Of a stretch of DNA of 64,000 bases, positions 17,665-27,064 are shown one piece after another. Each line of letters begins with the position of its first letter. The first letter of the stretch is position 1. Both the position numbers and the translations under genes were made by a program. The stretch spans positions 62,001 to 126,000 of the forward strand of contig PPHI01000057.1 in NCBI GenBank assembly GCA_002901265.1, written 5' to 3'. A model generated the notes under the pieces. That model saw nothing but the letters and a program-made list of their open reading frames with translations. It searched no databases and was not told the origin of the DNA. Source of the DNA: Rhodopirellula baltica (GTDB lineage: Bacteria; Planctomycetota; Planctomycetia; Pirellulales; Pirellulaceae).

Positions 17665-18152
17665 ATCCAACTCAGTGCTTCATCCTTTGCCAGTCGGAAA
17701 AGCGTCTGGCATCGATCTGCTGTCGTTCATCACGGCAAAAAATCTAAAACTATCTATTCCGTAAGACGACCTCCACGCGTCGTCAATCTCTTCCTAAACG
17801 GACAGCAAGATTCGCATTAGCGAACACCTTGAGCTGAAAGCGCAACGTGCACGCACGTTTTCTAGCTTTGGGGCACATTTCCGCCTTGGAATTTTGTAGC
17901 AAACTGTTCGCCAACCTAGAAAAATGGCGTCACCACACTTATGCGGTATGCGCATCCCTTTCACCACCGGGGCTTTCCCCCACTGGCAAGCGGAGTCACA
18001 TTGCAAAGGTGCCGGATTTCGCTGCAAACGTTCGCCAGTCGACTTTGATTGTTTCCGCGAGCAGAGTTGAAGGGAGATCCGCTGCGAGTTAGCCCATCGA
18101 AGCGACATCCGTTGTGAGATGTTCCGTGGGCCAGCATTCTGATTTTTCATTG
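17665..18152. other. Intergenic region, no supported gene
   Basis: About 490 bp between ppa and the small lipoprotein gene. Open frames on either strand (for example 17794-18150 minus) lack domains or plausible N-termini. No hairpin with a T-run was found directly after ppa. Confidence 0.45.
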
Positions 18153-18365
18153 ATGGTTAAACGATTAATGGCCAACCTTCACAAGTTTCAAAACGGCTTC
18201 TTAGTTCTAACGTTGGTGTCTGCGACAGCATTCCTGGTCGGCTGTGGCGACAGCAGCTCTCCTGAACCGACGGAAACGGATGAAATCAAGCAATATCTTG
18301 AGGACCATCCAGAACTCAAAGAACCAAAGCCAGAGGTCGACAATTCCGTCCTCACCGGCGAATAG
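18153..18365 (+). CDS. Small lipoprotein near DUF1559 gene
   Basis: A 70-residue lipoprotein. A basic start (MVKRLMANLHKFQ) is followed by a hydrophobic stretch and a lipobox ending FLVGCGDSSS, so Cys is the lipidated residue. The mature peptide is about 40 residues, acidic and Pro/Glu-rich (DEIKQYLEDHPELKEPKPE). Short lipoproteins of this form are common beside DUF1559 genes in planctomycetes; their function is not known. Start at ATG 18153 or 18168. It lies 115 bp upstream of the DUF1559 gene in the same direction. Confidence 0.7.
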   Translation: MVKRLMANLHKFQNGFLVLTLVSATAFLVGCGDSSSPEPTETDEIKQYLEDHPELKEPKPEVDNSVLTGE

Positions 18366-18468
18366 TTTTCCCTTCCTTCTTTCCTGCCCCTTCCTTCCGG
18401 CAAGACGCAATGGTTGACCGCATTTTGCGTGAAATCACTTCGCCGGTTCCCTCTTTCCTTATTTGCGT

Positions 18469-18472
18469 GGAG
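18469..18472 (+). promoter_or_regulatory. Ribosome-binding site deciding the DUF1559 start
   Basis: GGAG lies 8 bases before the GTG at 18481. It supports that GTG rather than the TTG at 18463 as the start of the DUF1559 gene. Confidence 0.6.
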
Positions 18473-18480
18473 TTCTGTAC

Positions 18481-19695
18481 GTGATACATCGCTACCGGCG
18501 AACGAACGGTTTTACTCTTGTAGAACTACTCGTCGTGATCGCCATCATTGGAATTCTTGTCGGCCTTTTATTACCCGCCGTTCAAGCCGCCCGAGAAGCT
18601 GCACGGCGCATGAGCTGCAGTAACAATTTCAAGCAGCTTGGCTTGGCCATTCATAACTATCACAGTTCTTTTAAACAGATGCCGAAGCATGGCTCCGGTA
18701 CCTATCAGACGACGGTCAGCGCCGCGGCGAACGCGTCGAAGGATGCTCCCGGAAGCAACCGCTCTGACTTGTCAATCCTTGTCGGAATGTTGCCCTATAT
18801 CGAGCAGCAAGGTTTGTGGGATCTGATCAGCAATCCCTACGACGGCGACGGTGCCGGTCCACTTCCCGCATTCCAGCCGTTTGGACCTTGGCCCAACCGT
18901 TCACTTGCCGAACACGTGACCAATCCGTACGAACCGTGGATGTCCAACATCCCAACCTTCCGCTGCCCAAGTGACCCCGGTGTCGGATTGCCTTCGCACG
19001 GTCGTACAAACTACGCCGCATGCCTCGGTGATTCGGGAACGCTCAGCCACATCGGCTACATTAGCGATGAGGGCAAGGTCTATGACCCGGGCTGGCCAGC
19101 GATTGCGAACACAACGCTTCGCGGTGCTTTTCGACCTCGTCTAGAATGCCGCTTCCGCGATATCTTGGACGGTCTTTCGAACACGTTGGCGATGGGCGAA
19201 ATCATCACCGACCTTGGCGACAACGACATTCGTTCTCGTGCCGTTGATAGCCCACACCCCGATATGTGGAAAGCGAACGGTGCGGTTTCCTGCAAGCCAT
19301 ACATTGATTCGGAACGCCCAAAGTTTTGGCTCAATGACGGCACGGTTCCCTTCACTGGTGACGCCGAACAACGTCGTGGATCGAAATGGGCGATGGCGCG
19401 TCCTTTTTACACCGGTTTCCTTACCGTCCTTGGCCCCAACACCGAAGCCTGCGTCCAAACGACCCAGGAAGGCGAAGGCAACACTTCGGCAAGCAGTCGT
19501 CACCAAGGTGGCTGTCACGTGCTGATGTGCGACGGTGCAGTTCGTTTCGTGACTGATTCGATCGACGCTGGTAACTCCGCGCTGCCACAAGTTCGCGTTG
19601 GTGCGGACTTCACCGCCCCAGGATCCCCCAGCCCATTTGGCGTGTGGGGTGCACTCGGGTCGCGTGCCGGCTCGGAAACAATCGAAGAGTTTTAA
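18481..19695 (+). CDS. DUF1559 (pseudopilin-like) protein
   Basis: A protein of about 404 residues with a type IV prepilin-like N-terminus: short basic leader, then GFTLVELLVVIAIIGIL, where cleavage would fall after Gly and before Phe. LLPAVQAAREAARRMSCSNN and KQLGLAIHNYHSSFKQMP follow, the strongly conserved opening of the DUF1559 (SBP_bac_10) family. The C-terminus has the H-x9-DG signature (HQGGCHVLMCDGAVRF). Planctomycetes carry dozens to hundreds of these genes; they are assumed to be envelope or pseudopilus-like proteins but function is unproven. The start is GTG 18481, backed by GGAG. A shared terminator follows. Confidence 0.9.
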   Translation: MIHRYRRTNGFTLVELLVVIAIIGILVGLLLPAVQAAREAARRMSCSNNFKQLGLAIHNYHSSFKQMPKHGSGTYQTTVSAAANASKDAPGSNRSDLSILVGMLPYIEQQGLWDLISNPYDGDGAGPLPAFQPFGPWPNRSLAEHVTNPYEPWMSNIPTFRCPSDPGVGLPSHGRTNYAACLGDSGTLSHIGYISDEGKVYDPGWPAIANTTLRGAFRPRLECRFRDILDGLSNTLAMGEIITDLGDNDIRSRAVDSPHPDMWKANGAVSCKPYIDSERPKFWLNDGTVPFTGDAEQRRGSKWAMARPFYTGFLTVLGPNTEACVQTTQEGEGNTSASSRHQGGCHVLMCDGAVRFVTDSIDAGNSALPQVRVGADFTAPGSPSPFGVWGALGSRAGSETIEEF

Positions 19696-19745
19696 GCTGA
19701 CGTCGTAGACAGAGCTGGCTTCCAATCCAGCACCAAGCATCAATG

Positions 19746-19774
19746 AAAGCTCGTCGCTCGCGGCGAGCTTTTTT
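19746..19774. terminator. Terminator between convergent genes
   Basis: An 11-bp stem (19746-19756 with 19761-19771, one G-T pair), CTCG tetraloop and a T6 run (19769-19774) on the plus strand. It ends the DUF1559 transcript. A-rich bases on the left arm give it some potential in the other direction, and it overlaps the last codon of the convergent permease gene by two bases. Confidence 0.85.
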
Positions 19775-21062
19775 ACATCCGCCGCAACGCTTCGATCGGA
19801 TCCATGCGAGCGGCTTGGCGCGCGGGATAGATCCCAAACACGATTCCCACTGCAAGCGAAACCAGCGATGCGATCGCGACCGACCAAGGCGTGACCGAAG
19901 TTTCCATTCCTGATAAGTACGATACCAATGATGGGGCAGCCAAGCCGACAATCACCCCGATCCCCGTTCCAAAGAGCGACAGTGAAGCGGTTTCGATCAC
20001 GAACTGGAAAATGATGTCTCGTTGCTTGGCACCCAGCGAACGGCGGATCCCGATTTCCCGAGTCCTCTCGCTAACGTTCGCCAGCATGATGTTCATGATT
20101 CCGATTCCCCCAACCAACAGCGAGATCGCCGCGGTAGCACCGAGAACGAAATTAAAAATACGCTGTGTCGCTTGCGCCTGTTCCAACAAGTCAAGTGGAA
20201 TGGTGATCGCATAATCATCGCGCGGATGGTATTTGGCCAATAGGCCTTTCAACGCAACTGCGGTCGTTTTTACATGATGGCGATTGGCCACCCCGACGGT
20301 GATTTGGCTCAGTTCCAATCGCTGGCGAGTGAAACTGCCTTGCTGCCTTCGCGTGATGACATCACCAATACGACTGCGATCGGTTGTCAACGGGATGACG
20401 ATATCACTATTCAAATCAGACGCTGACATACTCGATCCGATGCCCGCCGATGGCGTCTTGTAGCCTTGAACGCCAATAATTTTGAAGAAGTGCGTGTTGT
20501 CGACTTGAATGGATTTTCCGAGCGGCGACTTGCCACGAAACACGTTCTTAGCGATATCTTCACCGATCACGCAAACGTTCAAGCGTGCTTTCAAGTCGGC
20601 GGGCTCGATCGGACGCCCCAACACCACATCGATTTTGCTCATGTCGAAATAGCTGGGGTGCACACCAACGATTCGTGCATCAACAACCTGATCGGCGTAC
20701 CTGGCCTCTTGGCGAAATTCACGCAGCGGCGTCACGCTGGTAACTGATTCGATTGTGTCTTCGATCCGTCTTAGATCATCGTAGGTCAGGCCAAAGTCTT
20801 GTTCGAACGAGCGAAAATCGATGTCCGACTCGCTGCTGGTGGGCTGCTTGCTTCGCAGGATTACGTTGCTGACGCCAAGCGCTTCGATCTGTGCTTGTGC
20901 TTGCTGACTGGCGCCTTCGGCGACGGCCAGCATCACGATCACGCTCGCAACGCCGAAGACCAATCCGAGCACGGTCAACAGAGACCGCAGCTTATGCATC
21001 AGCACGCCGCGAATGGACGTACGAAAAATAGCTCGATAGCGATTCAACATGATGTGCATCAA
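19773..21062 (-). CDS. MacB-type ABC permease (no ATPase domain)
   Basis: A 429-residue permease of the MacB/FtsX family: one N-terminal helix (LRSLLTVLGLVFGVASVIVML), a large periplasmic MacB-PCD domain (roughly residues 50-280) and three C-terminal helices containing NIMLANVSERTREIGIRRSLGAKQRDI, the classic MacB coupling segment. Full-length MacB has an N-terminal ATPase; this protein lacks it. The start overlaps the stop of the HlyD-type adaptor gene by 4 bp (21059-21062), so they are translationally coupled. It should form a tripartite pump with the adaptor and the outer membrane factor, exporting a lipid, peptide or small molecule. No ATPase gene lies in the operon. Confidence 0.9.
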   Translation of the reverse strand: MMHIMLNRYRAIFRTSIRGVLMHKLRSLLTVLGLVFGVASVIVMLAVAEGASQQAQAQIEALGVSNVILRSKQPTSSESDIDFRSFEQDFGLTYDDLRRIEDTIESVTSVTPLREFRQEARYADQVVDARIVGVHPSYFDMSKIDVVLGRPIEPADLKARLNVCVIGEDIAKNVFRGKSPLGKSIQVDNTHFFKIIGVQGYKTPSAGIGSSMSASDLNSDIVIPLTTDRSRIGDVITRRQQGSFTRQRLELSQITVGVANRHHVKTTAVALKGLLAKYHPRDDYAITIPLDLLEQAQATQRIFNFVLGATAAISLLVGGIGIMNIMLANVSERTREIGIRRSLGAKQRDIIFQFVIETASLSLFGTGIGVIVGLAAPSLVSYLSGMETSVTPWSVAIASLVSLAVGIVFGIYPARQAARMDPIEALRRM

Positions 21063-22588
21063 GCCTGCGGCGTCGAGTCGCTTTGTCCGCCGCCATTGGT
21101 CGAAGCGGTCGCACCTGCGTTGTCTTCAGCATCTGCGAAGTCATCGATGCCGCGTTGGTATGCGTCAAGCGTGACGGTTTCGCCCTCCTCTAAGCCCTCG
21201 GTCACTTCGACGAAGGAATGGGTGGTACGCCCTGTCTCGATTGACCGCCTTGAGACATCACCGCTATCGACCACATAGGTATAGGCCTGTTCGAAGTGTT
21301 CGGTCACAGAACCGACCGGGATCGAGATCACGTTTTGGTAGGTGCCAACCAAGATATTGACTTCGGCGGTCATCCCTGGCTTGATATCGATGTCTTGTGG
21401 AAGTGCATCGATCACGATGATCGTTTCGTAGTTCTGGACGCTCGAATAACTACTCGCTGCCATTCCAGCGACCTTCGTGACGTGTCCGACAAGCTTTCGG
21501 TCTGAAAACGCGTCCAAGCGAATATCCACCGCCTGCCCTTCTTTGATCTTGTCGACGACCGACTCGTGGACATTGGCTTTGACCTGCATCCGAGACATGT
21601 CGGGCAGATAGTAAACGTTTCGCCCCGAGTAAACTTCGGTGCCTTCACGGATCCGTTCCGATGCGTCATACCAGCGTTCGTTCGCATACGCGACGGTTCC
21701 GTCTTGCTCCGCGATCAGGGTGCATTTATCCAGAAGCTGACGCAATTCTTTGAGTTGTTCTTCCAAGATGCTGACGGCTGCTGCGGCATTGTCGATCGCG
21801 GCTTGTGCTTTTAGCGTTTCAGCAGTCGCCGTCTTTTTTGCCCGCTCGAGTTTCAGCTTTGTTTCTTCGACCTTTCCGCCAAACTCGATCAGCTTCTTTT
21901 CGCGGTCGTACGTCACCAACACCTTTAGTTTTTGCTTGTCTCGCTCGACCTGGAACAAGTAGTTCTGCTCGCGAAGTTGGTATTCAAGCAATTGTTGTGG
22001 GGTACGGTAGCCTTTCTTGACCAGGATCTCGATGTTGTTTTTTTCATCCCGGACCTTTTCGAGTTCAGCTTCTGCTTCTTTGATCGCCCGGTTCAGTTCA
22101 GCTTTCTCCGATTCGAAGTCGCCCATTCGATACTTCTTCAAATCGATTTCGGCGATATCAAATGCCAATTGCGCCGCGGCGATGTTGGTCGCATTCTCGT
22201 CCTCTTTGATCGAAAGCGATTGAATGGCTTCGGCGTGTTTGCCCTTTGCCTCGTTGATCTCGACTTCCTTTTCTTTGATGTCTTTATCGATTTCGGTGGT
22301 CTCGAACTCCGCGACCTTGTCTCCTTTTTTGACGCGAGAACCTTCTGGAACGATAAAGGTGATTTTGTTCCGGCCCGGTATTTCGCACTTACCGTACACC
22401 GTTTTCTGGCTTTCGATGGTGCCCCGCTCGACGACCCGGTCTTCGATCGTTCTGCGCTGAACGACAAACGTCGCTCGCGCGTCTGAGTCCAAGTCGGAAC
22501 TGCCAAGCAGACTGGGCATGCGAAGGGCGGCGTATCCGGTTAACGCCAGGATTGCGGCGAGGATCGCAATACTGAAAATCTTTTTCAT
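21059..22588 (-). CDS. HlyD/MacA-type membrane-fusion adaptor
   Basis: About 509 residues. An N-terminal anchor (MKKIFSIAILAAILALTGYAAL) is followed by a barrel-type segment (GTIESQKTVYGKCEIPGRNKI), a long charged coiled coil of roughly 200 residues rich in K, E and A, and the returning beta-barrel and membrane-proximal domains (KPGMTAEVNILVGTYQNVI, VETGRTTHSFVEV-like). This is the RND/MFP periplasmic adaptor layout, linking an inner membrane permease with a TolC-like channel. I chose ATG 22588 for its signal anchor; the longer frame from 22672 adds a basic, unlikely leader. It is followed by the permease with a 4-bp overlap and preceded by the outer membrane factor gene (gap about 150 bp). 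Confidence 0.85.
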   Translation of the reverse strand: MKKIFSIAILAAILALTGYAALRMPSLLGSSDLDSDARATFVVQRRTIEDRVVERGTIESQKTVYGKCEIPGRNKITFIVPEGSRVKKGDKVAEFETTEIDKDIKEKEVEINEAKGKHAEAIQSLSIKEDENATNIAAAQLAFDIAEIDLKKYRMGDFESEKAELNRAIKEAEAELEKVRDEKNNIEILVKKGYRTPQQLLEYQLREQNYLFQVERDKQKLKVLVTYDREKKLIEFGGKVEETKLKLERAKKTATAETLKAQAAIDNAAAAVSILEEQLKELRQLLDKCTLIAEQDGTVAYANERWYDASERIREGTEVYSGRNVYYLPDMSRMQVKANVHESVVDKIKEGQAVDIRLDAFSDRKLVGHVTKVAGMAASSYSSVQNYETIIVIDALPQDIDIKPGMTAEVNILVGTYQNVISIPVGSVTEHFEQAYTYVVDSGDVSRRSIETGRTTHSFVEVTEGLEEGETVTLDAYQRGIDDFADAEDNAGATASTNGGGQSDSTPQA

Positions 22589-22738
22589 ATTGATAGCTGA
22601 GGTCGTCGGTTTCGGTGGGGAGTGTCGAAACGAGACTTTTTGTCTAACTTTTTCACTCTTCAGTCTAACCAACGCAATTTTCAGTCGCCAACCGGCTTTT
22701 GCGCAACTTTACCAAGGATAGTCGGCTAGCAAATTACC

Positions 22739-25327
22739 TCATTCAGCTGGCGACTGAGCCGGCGGGGTTAACAAAACTTCAGCTTCGATAAGTTCCAGTT
22801 CGGCCGGTTTCTCGCGATTCGCTTCTTCGCCCAAAACCGGGTCGGCGGCAGACGGCGCAAGGTGTGCGTCGACCGAATTCGAATCGGCTTTGTTGATAAC
22901 ATTGAGAGGAAAGTACTCGGTATCAATGACTTCGTAGTTCAACAAATCCGACAGACCTGTGTCTTCGTTGATCCACTGTCCATTCTCATCGAGATACAGC
23001 ATTTCGAGAGCAACGAACAATCGCATCTTCTGGACGCGGTAGTTGATCCAGTTTTGCACCAAGCTGTTTTTTGCGTTCAGCATCCCGTCCAACGCTTGCA
23101 ACAAAATGATGGTCAAATTGGCATCCGCCGCTCGGCTTTGCCGCAGATCGATCTGTGCTTGGTCAACCTGACGAGTTGCCGCGAAAACTTGCTGTCGAGC
23201 AATCTGGAAGCTCAGTCGACTGAACTCCAATTGGCGAAGAATACGACGGACATCGTTCGCAATCGAATCTTTGTCGGCGATAAAGTTTCGGATCGCTGCT
23301 TGATAGGCGATCTGCGTTGAGCGATAGTCGTTGCGTTCGGCACGTCGGTTCAATGGACCGTCGAACTGCAACCCGAGTTGGTACTGGTTGTTTGCCGAGT
23401 CCAACTTGAAGGGGTTGTTCGAATCGGAATCACTTCCCAACGCAACCTGCCCTTGGAAATTCAAATCGCTTTCCAGCGCATCGGCGGCGACTTCGACTTT
23501 TCGAAAACGATCCATCACCAACGCTTTCGAATTCATCAAGTCCAAGCGATTTTGTAGTGCGAATGAAATCGCTGTTTCCGAGGGGATCGAAAACGGCTCG
23601 ATGTCGATCAAAAACAATCGGATTTGCGTTTGCGCGACATAGATTTCGGCGATCTCCTCTCGAAGTTTACGCCCGACCGCTTCGGACACCGCTTTCCATG
23701 CCACAATCGCGGTGTTGTCTTTTTCATTCGGCAAAATATCTTCGATCGAAACGTCATCGAGTGAGTCGACTCCCTTCAAAATCTCTTCAAAACTCTTCTG
23801 ATCTTCCGCCTCGTCATCGGTAGGAGGATTCGTTTCGTAGTTTCCAAGCTTCGCCAAGACGTCCCGATCGAATGCCTCGCGAGACTCAAAATCGCGACGC
23901 AGATCAACCAGGCTCCCGGCGATCCGCTCGGCAAGTTCCTTTTGTTGCTCATAGTCCAATCGGTCATCCTCAGAGAACTTCGATTGGTCGGTCTGATCCA
24001 AGCGCTCTTGCCAGCGTTTAAGTTCAGCCTCAACTTCCGGCAAAAACACCAACGTCTGTTGATGCAGCTCCTGATAGCGTTTGAACTGTTTCTTGAGTGT
24101 TTCTACAGGTGCCTGCGAAGGCGGCAAGAACTGCACCAAGTCGATAAACAGTTGCTGAGCATCGTCCTGGAGGTTTTCGATGTTAGGATCGATCAGCTCG
24201 AACGGTTGGAGCAACGACTCGTCAATGTCGAAGCGAACCCAAGCAGGCAATCCGATCGCGAACTTCAAATTGTCTTGTTGCGAAATCAAATCTTGCTGTG
24301 CCGACAATAGCGATCGCCGCCCGTTTTGATACTGCTGGAAGACTTGATCCACTTGGACTTGTGAGACCGTTTCCAGTTGTTCATAGAACTCGTGTTCGGC
24401 CAGGTTCTGTCGCAAATTGCTGACGTTGTTTTCGGTGTTTCGAATGGCCTGCGTTTGCGTTAGCAGCCCCAAGTAGCTTTCTGTCAATCCGACGTAGAAC
24501 TCGCGGCGAAAATGCGCGAAGTCCCGAACCTCGTAAAGCAAATTGCGTTCAGCCTGCGTCAGGCTTTCCAGTCGTACATGCCGGAACGCTCCACGCAACA
24601 GCGGTTGAGTAAACGTCGAGACGATGGCTGCAGAACCGGCCTGAACCGTGTTGCCGGGAAAGTTCCACGTCAGCGAGTTGAAGACACTGGTGACGAATTG
24701 CCCGCCACCAGCCAAGTTCCGACCGAATCCCAAACGATCGGAAACGGTCAGCAAACGATTATTGCCCAAGTCTTCACCGTCAGCACGATACGACAATCCT
24801 CCGCCGCCGATCCACTGAGTGTCAAATTCGAATCGGTTGATCGACAGGTCGAGTGCTCGTAAATAAACCTGTTCAAATTGTGATTGATAGTCGCGGCTAT
24901 GCAGAAGCGCGAGGTCGATCACGAGCGGTTGCGTCAGATTGATTTCGCCCGAATCCGACTGCGGAAGGTAATCCAACCAGATTGGGTTTTCGACATCATG
25001 CCGGGTCGCGATCTTCTGGTAGTAAGGCAGTTTCTTGCAATCGGGCTGGACCATGTAGCGATGCGCGCCATGGTCATCGGGTGGCTTCGGGCCACAGTCC
25101 TTTTCCGCAGCAAGATACATTCGGGATTGACGCTCAGGCTCGACGGGTCGGTTGGGAATGTCCCAACGGGCGTCGCCTTGACGGCTATCGATCAAACAGT
25201 AGGCCTCTCGGTCAGCGGCGCGGCGATAGGTTGATCGTGCACAACCACCTACGGATAGGACGACGACGCCTGCCGATGCGATCGCTGCCACGTAGCATCG
25301 TTTCTGTTTGAACTGTAGCCGCCCCAT
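22739..25327 (-). CDS. TolC-like outer membrane efflux protein, long form
   Basis: An 862-residue outer membrane factor. A lipobox (VVVLSVGGCARS) ends the signal sequence, so the mature protein is a lipoprotein. Two OEP-type repeats are recognisable by alternating helix-rich regions (ERNLLYEVRDFAHFRREFYVG with NVSNLRQNLAEHEFYEQLETVSQ; later ALVMDRFRKVEVAADALESDL). TolC-type proteins are normally 430-500 residues; this one is nearly double because of a long acidic coiled-coil insert (about residues 390-560) between the two halves and a C-terminal tail. It should provide the exit channel for the adaptor and permease downstream. Confidence 0.8.
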   Translation of the reverse strand: MGRLQFKQKRCYVAAIASAGVVVLSVGGCARSTYRRAADREAYCLIDSRQGDARWDIPNRPVEPERQSRMYLAAEKDCGPKPPDDHGAHRYMVQPDCKKLPYYQKIATRHDVENPIWLDYLPQSDSGEINLTQPLVIDLALLHSRDYQSQFEQVYLRALDLSINRFEFDTQWIGGGGLSYRADGEDLGNNRLLTVSDRLGFGRNLAGGGQFVTSVFNSLTWNFPGNTVQAGSAAIVSTFTQPLLRGAFRHVRLESLTQAERNLLYEVRDFAHFRREFYVGLTESYLGLLTQTQAIRNTENNVSNLRQNLAEHEFYEQLETVSQVQVDQVFQQYQNGRRSLLSAQQDLISQQDNLKFAIGLPAWVRFDIDESLLQPFELIDPNIENLQDDAQQLFIDLVQFLPPSQAPVETLKKQFKRYQELHQQTLVFLPEVEAELKRWQERLDQTDQSKFSEDDRLDYEQQKELAERIAGSLVDLRRDFESREAFDRDVLAKLGNYETNPPTDDEAEDQKSFEEILKGVDSLDDVSIEDILPNEKDNTAIVAWKAVSEAVGRKLREEIAEIYVAQTQIRLFLIDIEPFSIPSETAISFALQNRLDLMNSKALVMDRFRKVEVAADALESDLNFQGQVALGSDSDSNNPFKLDSANNQYQLGLQFDGPLNRRAERNDYRSTQIAYQAAIRNFIADKDSIANDVRRILRQLEFSRLSFQIARQQVFAATRQVDQAQIDLRQSRAADANLTIILLQALDGMLNAKNSLVQNWINYRVQKMRLFVALEMLYLDENGQWINEDTGLSDLLNYEVIDTEYFPLNVINKADSNSVDAHLAPSAADPVLGEEANREKPAELELIEAEVLLTPPAQSPAE

Positions 25328-25567
25328 ACTTCCCTACCGCCTAAACGGATCCTAGACATACCATCTGACAGTGGTTGTCTATCGGCAAGGGAAGAACCTA
25401 ACCCCGTCACGATCCGCACATTCGCTATCGGCAGTTGGGTCAAACGGGGGCCAAACTGTTAACCTGTAGCGATTGGTAAAGGCGACCGGGCAAACGCTCC
25501 AGTTTCACGCGTGGGAACGCCGCCACAGATCCAGAAAGCGTTTACTGCGGATTGCCCAAACACATGC

Positions 25568-27064
25568 TCAATAGCCGCGAAGGTACGCGACCTCACGCTG
25601 TAACCTGCTGCTCGGAATGATCGACTCTGCGGTCACCGCTTTGCCGTCGAAATCCGTGTTCGGATCGGAAGGCGATTGTTGGTCATCGAGCAACGTTTGC
25701 CGCACGATCATGTCGGCCAACATCGACGAGAGTTTGATGGCCAACTCGTCACGAATTGCACTGGAAATAACGATGCCTTTGCCCCAGCGCGTGCGGACAG
25801 GTTGCATCTCATTCTCAACCATGCGTTCAACACTTTGACGTCGAGCCAGCGCCGATTGAGCGTCCGCATCAAATACGATCACCCAGGTTCGATCTCCGGT
25901 GCGATACGCCATTTCGGTAATTCGCATCGATTGATGCAGCAGCGTTTCAAACTGATCGACTGCGGCATTCGGAACCGCCGCACCAAGAGCGACCGTCGTC
26001 AAGCACATATGGTGAGGATGCACGGGAGTCACGTTGCCGACGCCGAGGTCGACCGCCTGGGAGGGCACGTCGATACGAACTCGACGAGGGGCGGCAATCG
26101 ACTCGGGGCGTGCTGAACGATGAACGGACCGGCTGGTCAACGGAGTGACTTCGTAAACCATTTCATCCGGTTCGGTTTTGGGCGTCTGCACCGGCATGGT
26201 CAACTGAGTACGCCATGCGGCAAAATTGACCGCCACTGCAGATGGGCCGCCCATCGGGGTTTGGAAGCTGACCGCCGTGCCGGTGCCAACACGCGATTCG
26301 ATCCGTAGCTTCGAAAAATGCGCCGCGGCCAACTGACGGCAGATCAACAATCCCAAACCGCCGACCGATTGCGTGGGTGCCTTTCCAGATGCGATCAGTT
26401 CCAAATCATTGGGACTGATCCCACAACCTTGATCGACAACGGACCAATTCAGGATTTGTGAGTTGCTATATCGATGAGCACGAATCAAGACCGCATGCTT
26501 CGGGGCTGTCACACGAACCGCGTTGTTCGCCAAGTTAACGAGTAAACGGCGAAGCAATCCTGGATCGGCATAGATCATCAAGTCTTGGCCAAAGGGTCCG
26601 TCCCAAAGCAAGCTGATCTCACGTGGCAACGCCCACGGTTGCAGAGTCGATTCGACCTGATGACGAATCTCATCGATCGACACCCAGCTTCGTCGGATAT
26701 TGCCGAAACCGGTTTCGAAACGACGCGACTGAACCATTTCGTCGACCATCTGACCGGCGCAATTGCATTGCTCGATCGCCGCCGACAAACACTCGTGCTG
26801 TTGTCTGGAAACGCGTCCCAAATCGCCATCGCGGACCAATCGCACCGCTTCACGAATCGTTGTCAGCGGAGATCGCAAGTCATGCGCCGTCTCGCTGATC
26901 AGTCTGGTGACCATCTCGAAGGACGCGTCGATGTCTGCTTTGGACAGATCGCTCCTCACTGTCGCATCGCCCATTCGCTTGGTCGAACGGTGGGCCGTTG
27001 GCGTAGCGGTCGCGAGATGGGAAGGGCCCATTGGTTGACTGCTGGTGTGCTGAAAAGTTGTCAC
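25568..27064 (-). CDS. Soluble sensor histidine kinase with extra C-terminal domain
   Basis: A 498-residue protein with no transmembrane segment. The H-box is ETAHDLRSPLTTIREA (phospho-accepting His about residue 61), the N-box RRLLVNLANNAVR (about 172-184), G1 DQGCGIS (211-217) and G2 GGLGLLICRQLAAAH. These are the HisKA and HATPase_c modules. The last 220 residues are not part of a standard kinase: a basic linker and then a region with RITEMAYRTGDRTWVIVFDADAQ, faintly like a degenerate GGDEF strand-turn. It has no adjacent response regulator, so its partner is unknown. Possible starts are ATG 27064 or the internal ATG 26974. It is divergent from the sugar ABC operon. Confidence 0.85.
   Translation of the reverse strand: MTTFQHTSSQPMGPSHLATATPTAHRSTKRMGDATVRSDLSKADIDASFEMVTRLISETAHDLRSPLTTIREAVRLVRDGDLGRVSRQQHECLSAAIEQCNCAGQMVDEMVQSRRFETGFGNIRRSWVSIDEIRHQVESTLQPWALPREISLLWDGPFGQDLMIYADPGLLRRLLVNLANNAVRVTAPKHAVLIRAHRYSNSQILNWSVVDQGCGISPNDLELIASGKAPTQSVGGLGLLICRQLAAAHFSKLRIESRVGTGTAVSFQTPMGGPSAVAVNFAAWRTQLTMPVQTPKTEPDEMVYEVTPLTSRSVHRSARPESIAAPRRVRIDVPSQAVDLGVGNVTPVHPHHMCLTTVALGAAVPNAAVDQFETLLHQSMRITEMAYRTGDRTWVIVFDADAQSALARRQSVERMVENEMQPVRTRWGKGIVISSAIRDELAIKLSSMLADMIVRQTLLDDQQSPSDPNTDFDGKAVTAESIIPSSRLQREVAYLRGY

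Noticed and set aside
17794-18150. 118-codon minus-strand frame in a gap
   Set aside because: No recognisable domain or signal peptide; basic, Ser/Arg-rich composition typical of noncoding frames in this GC range.
19141-19887. 248-codon minus-strand frame
   Set aside because: It is antisense to the DUF1559 gene and overlaps the permease in another frame.
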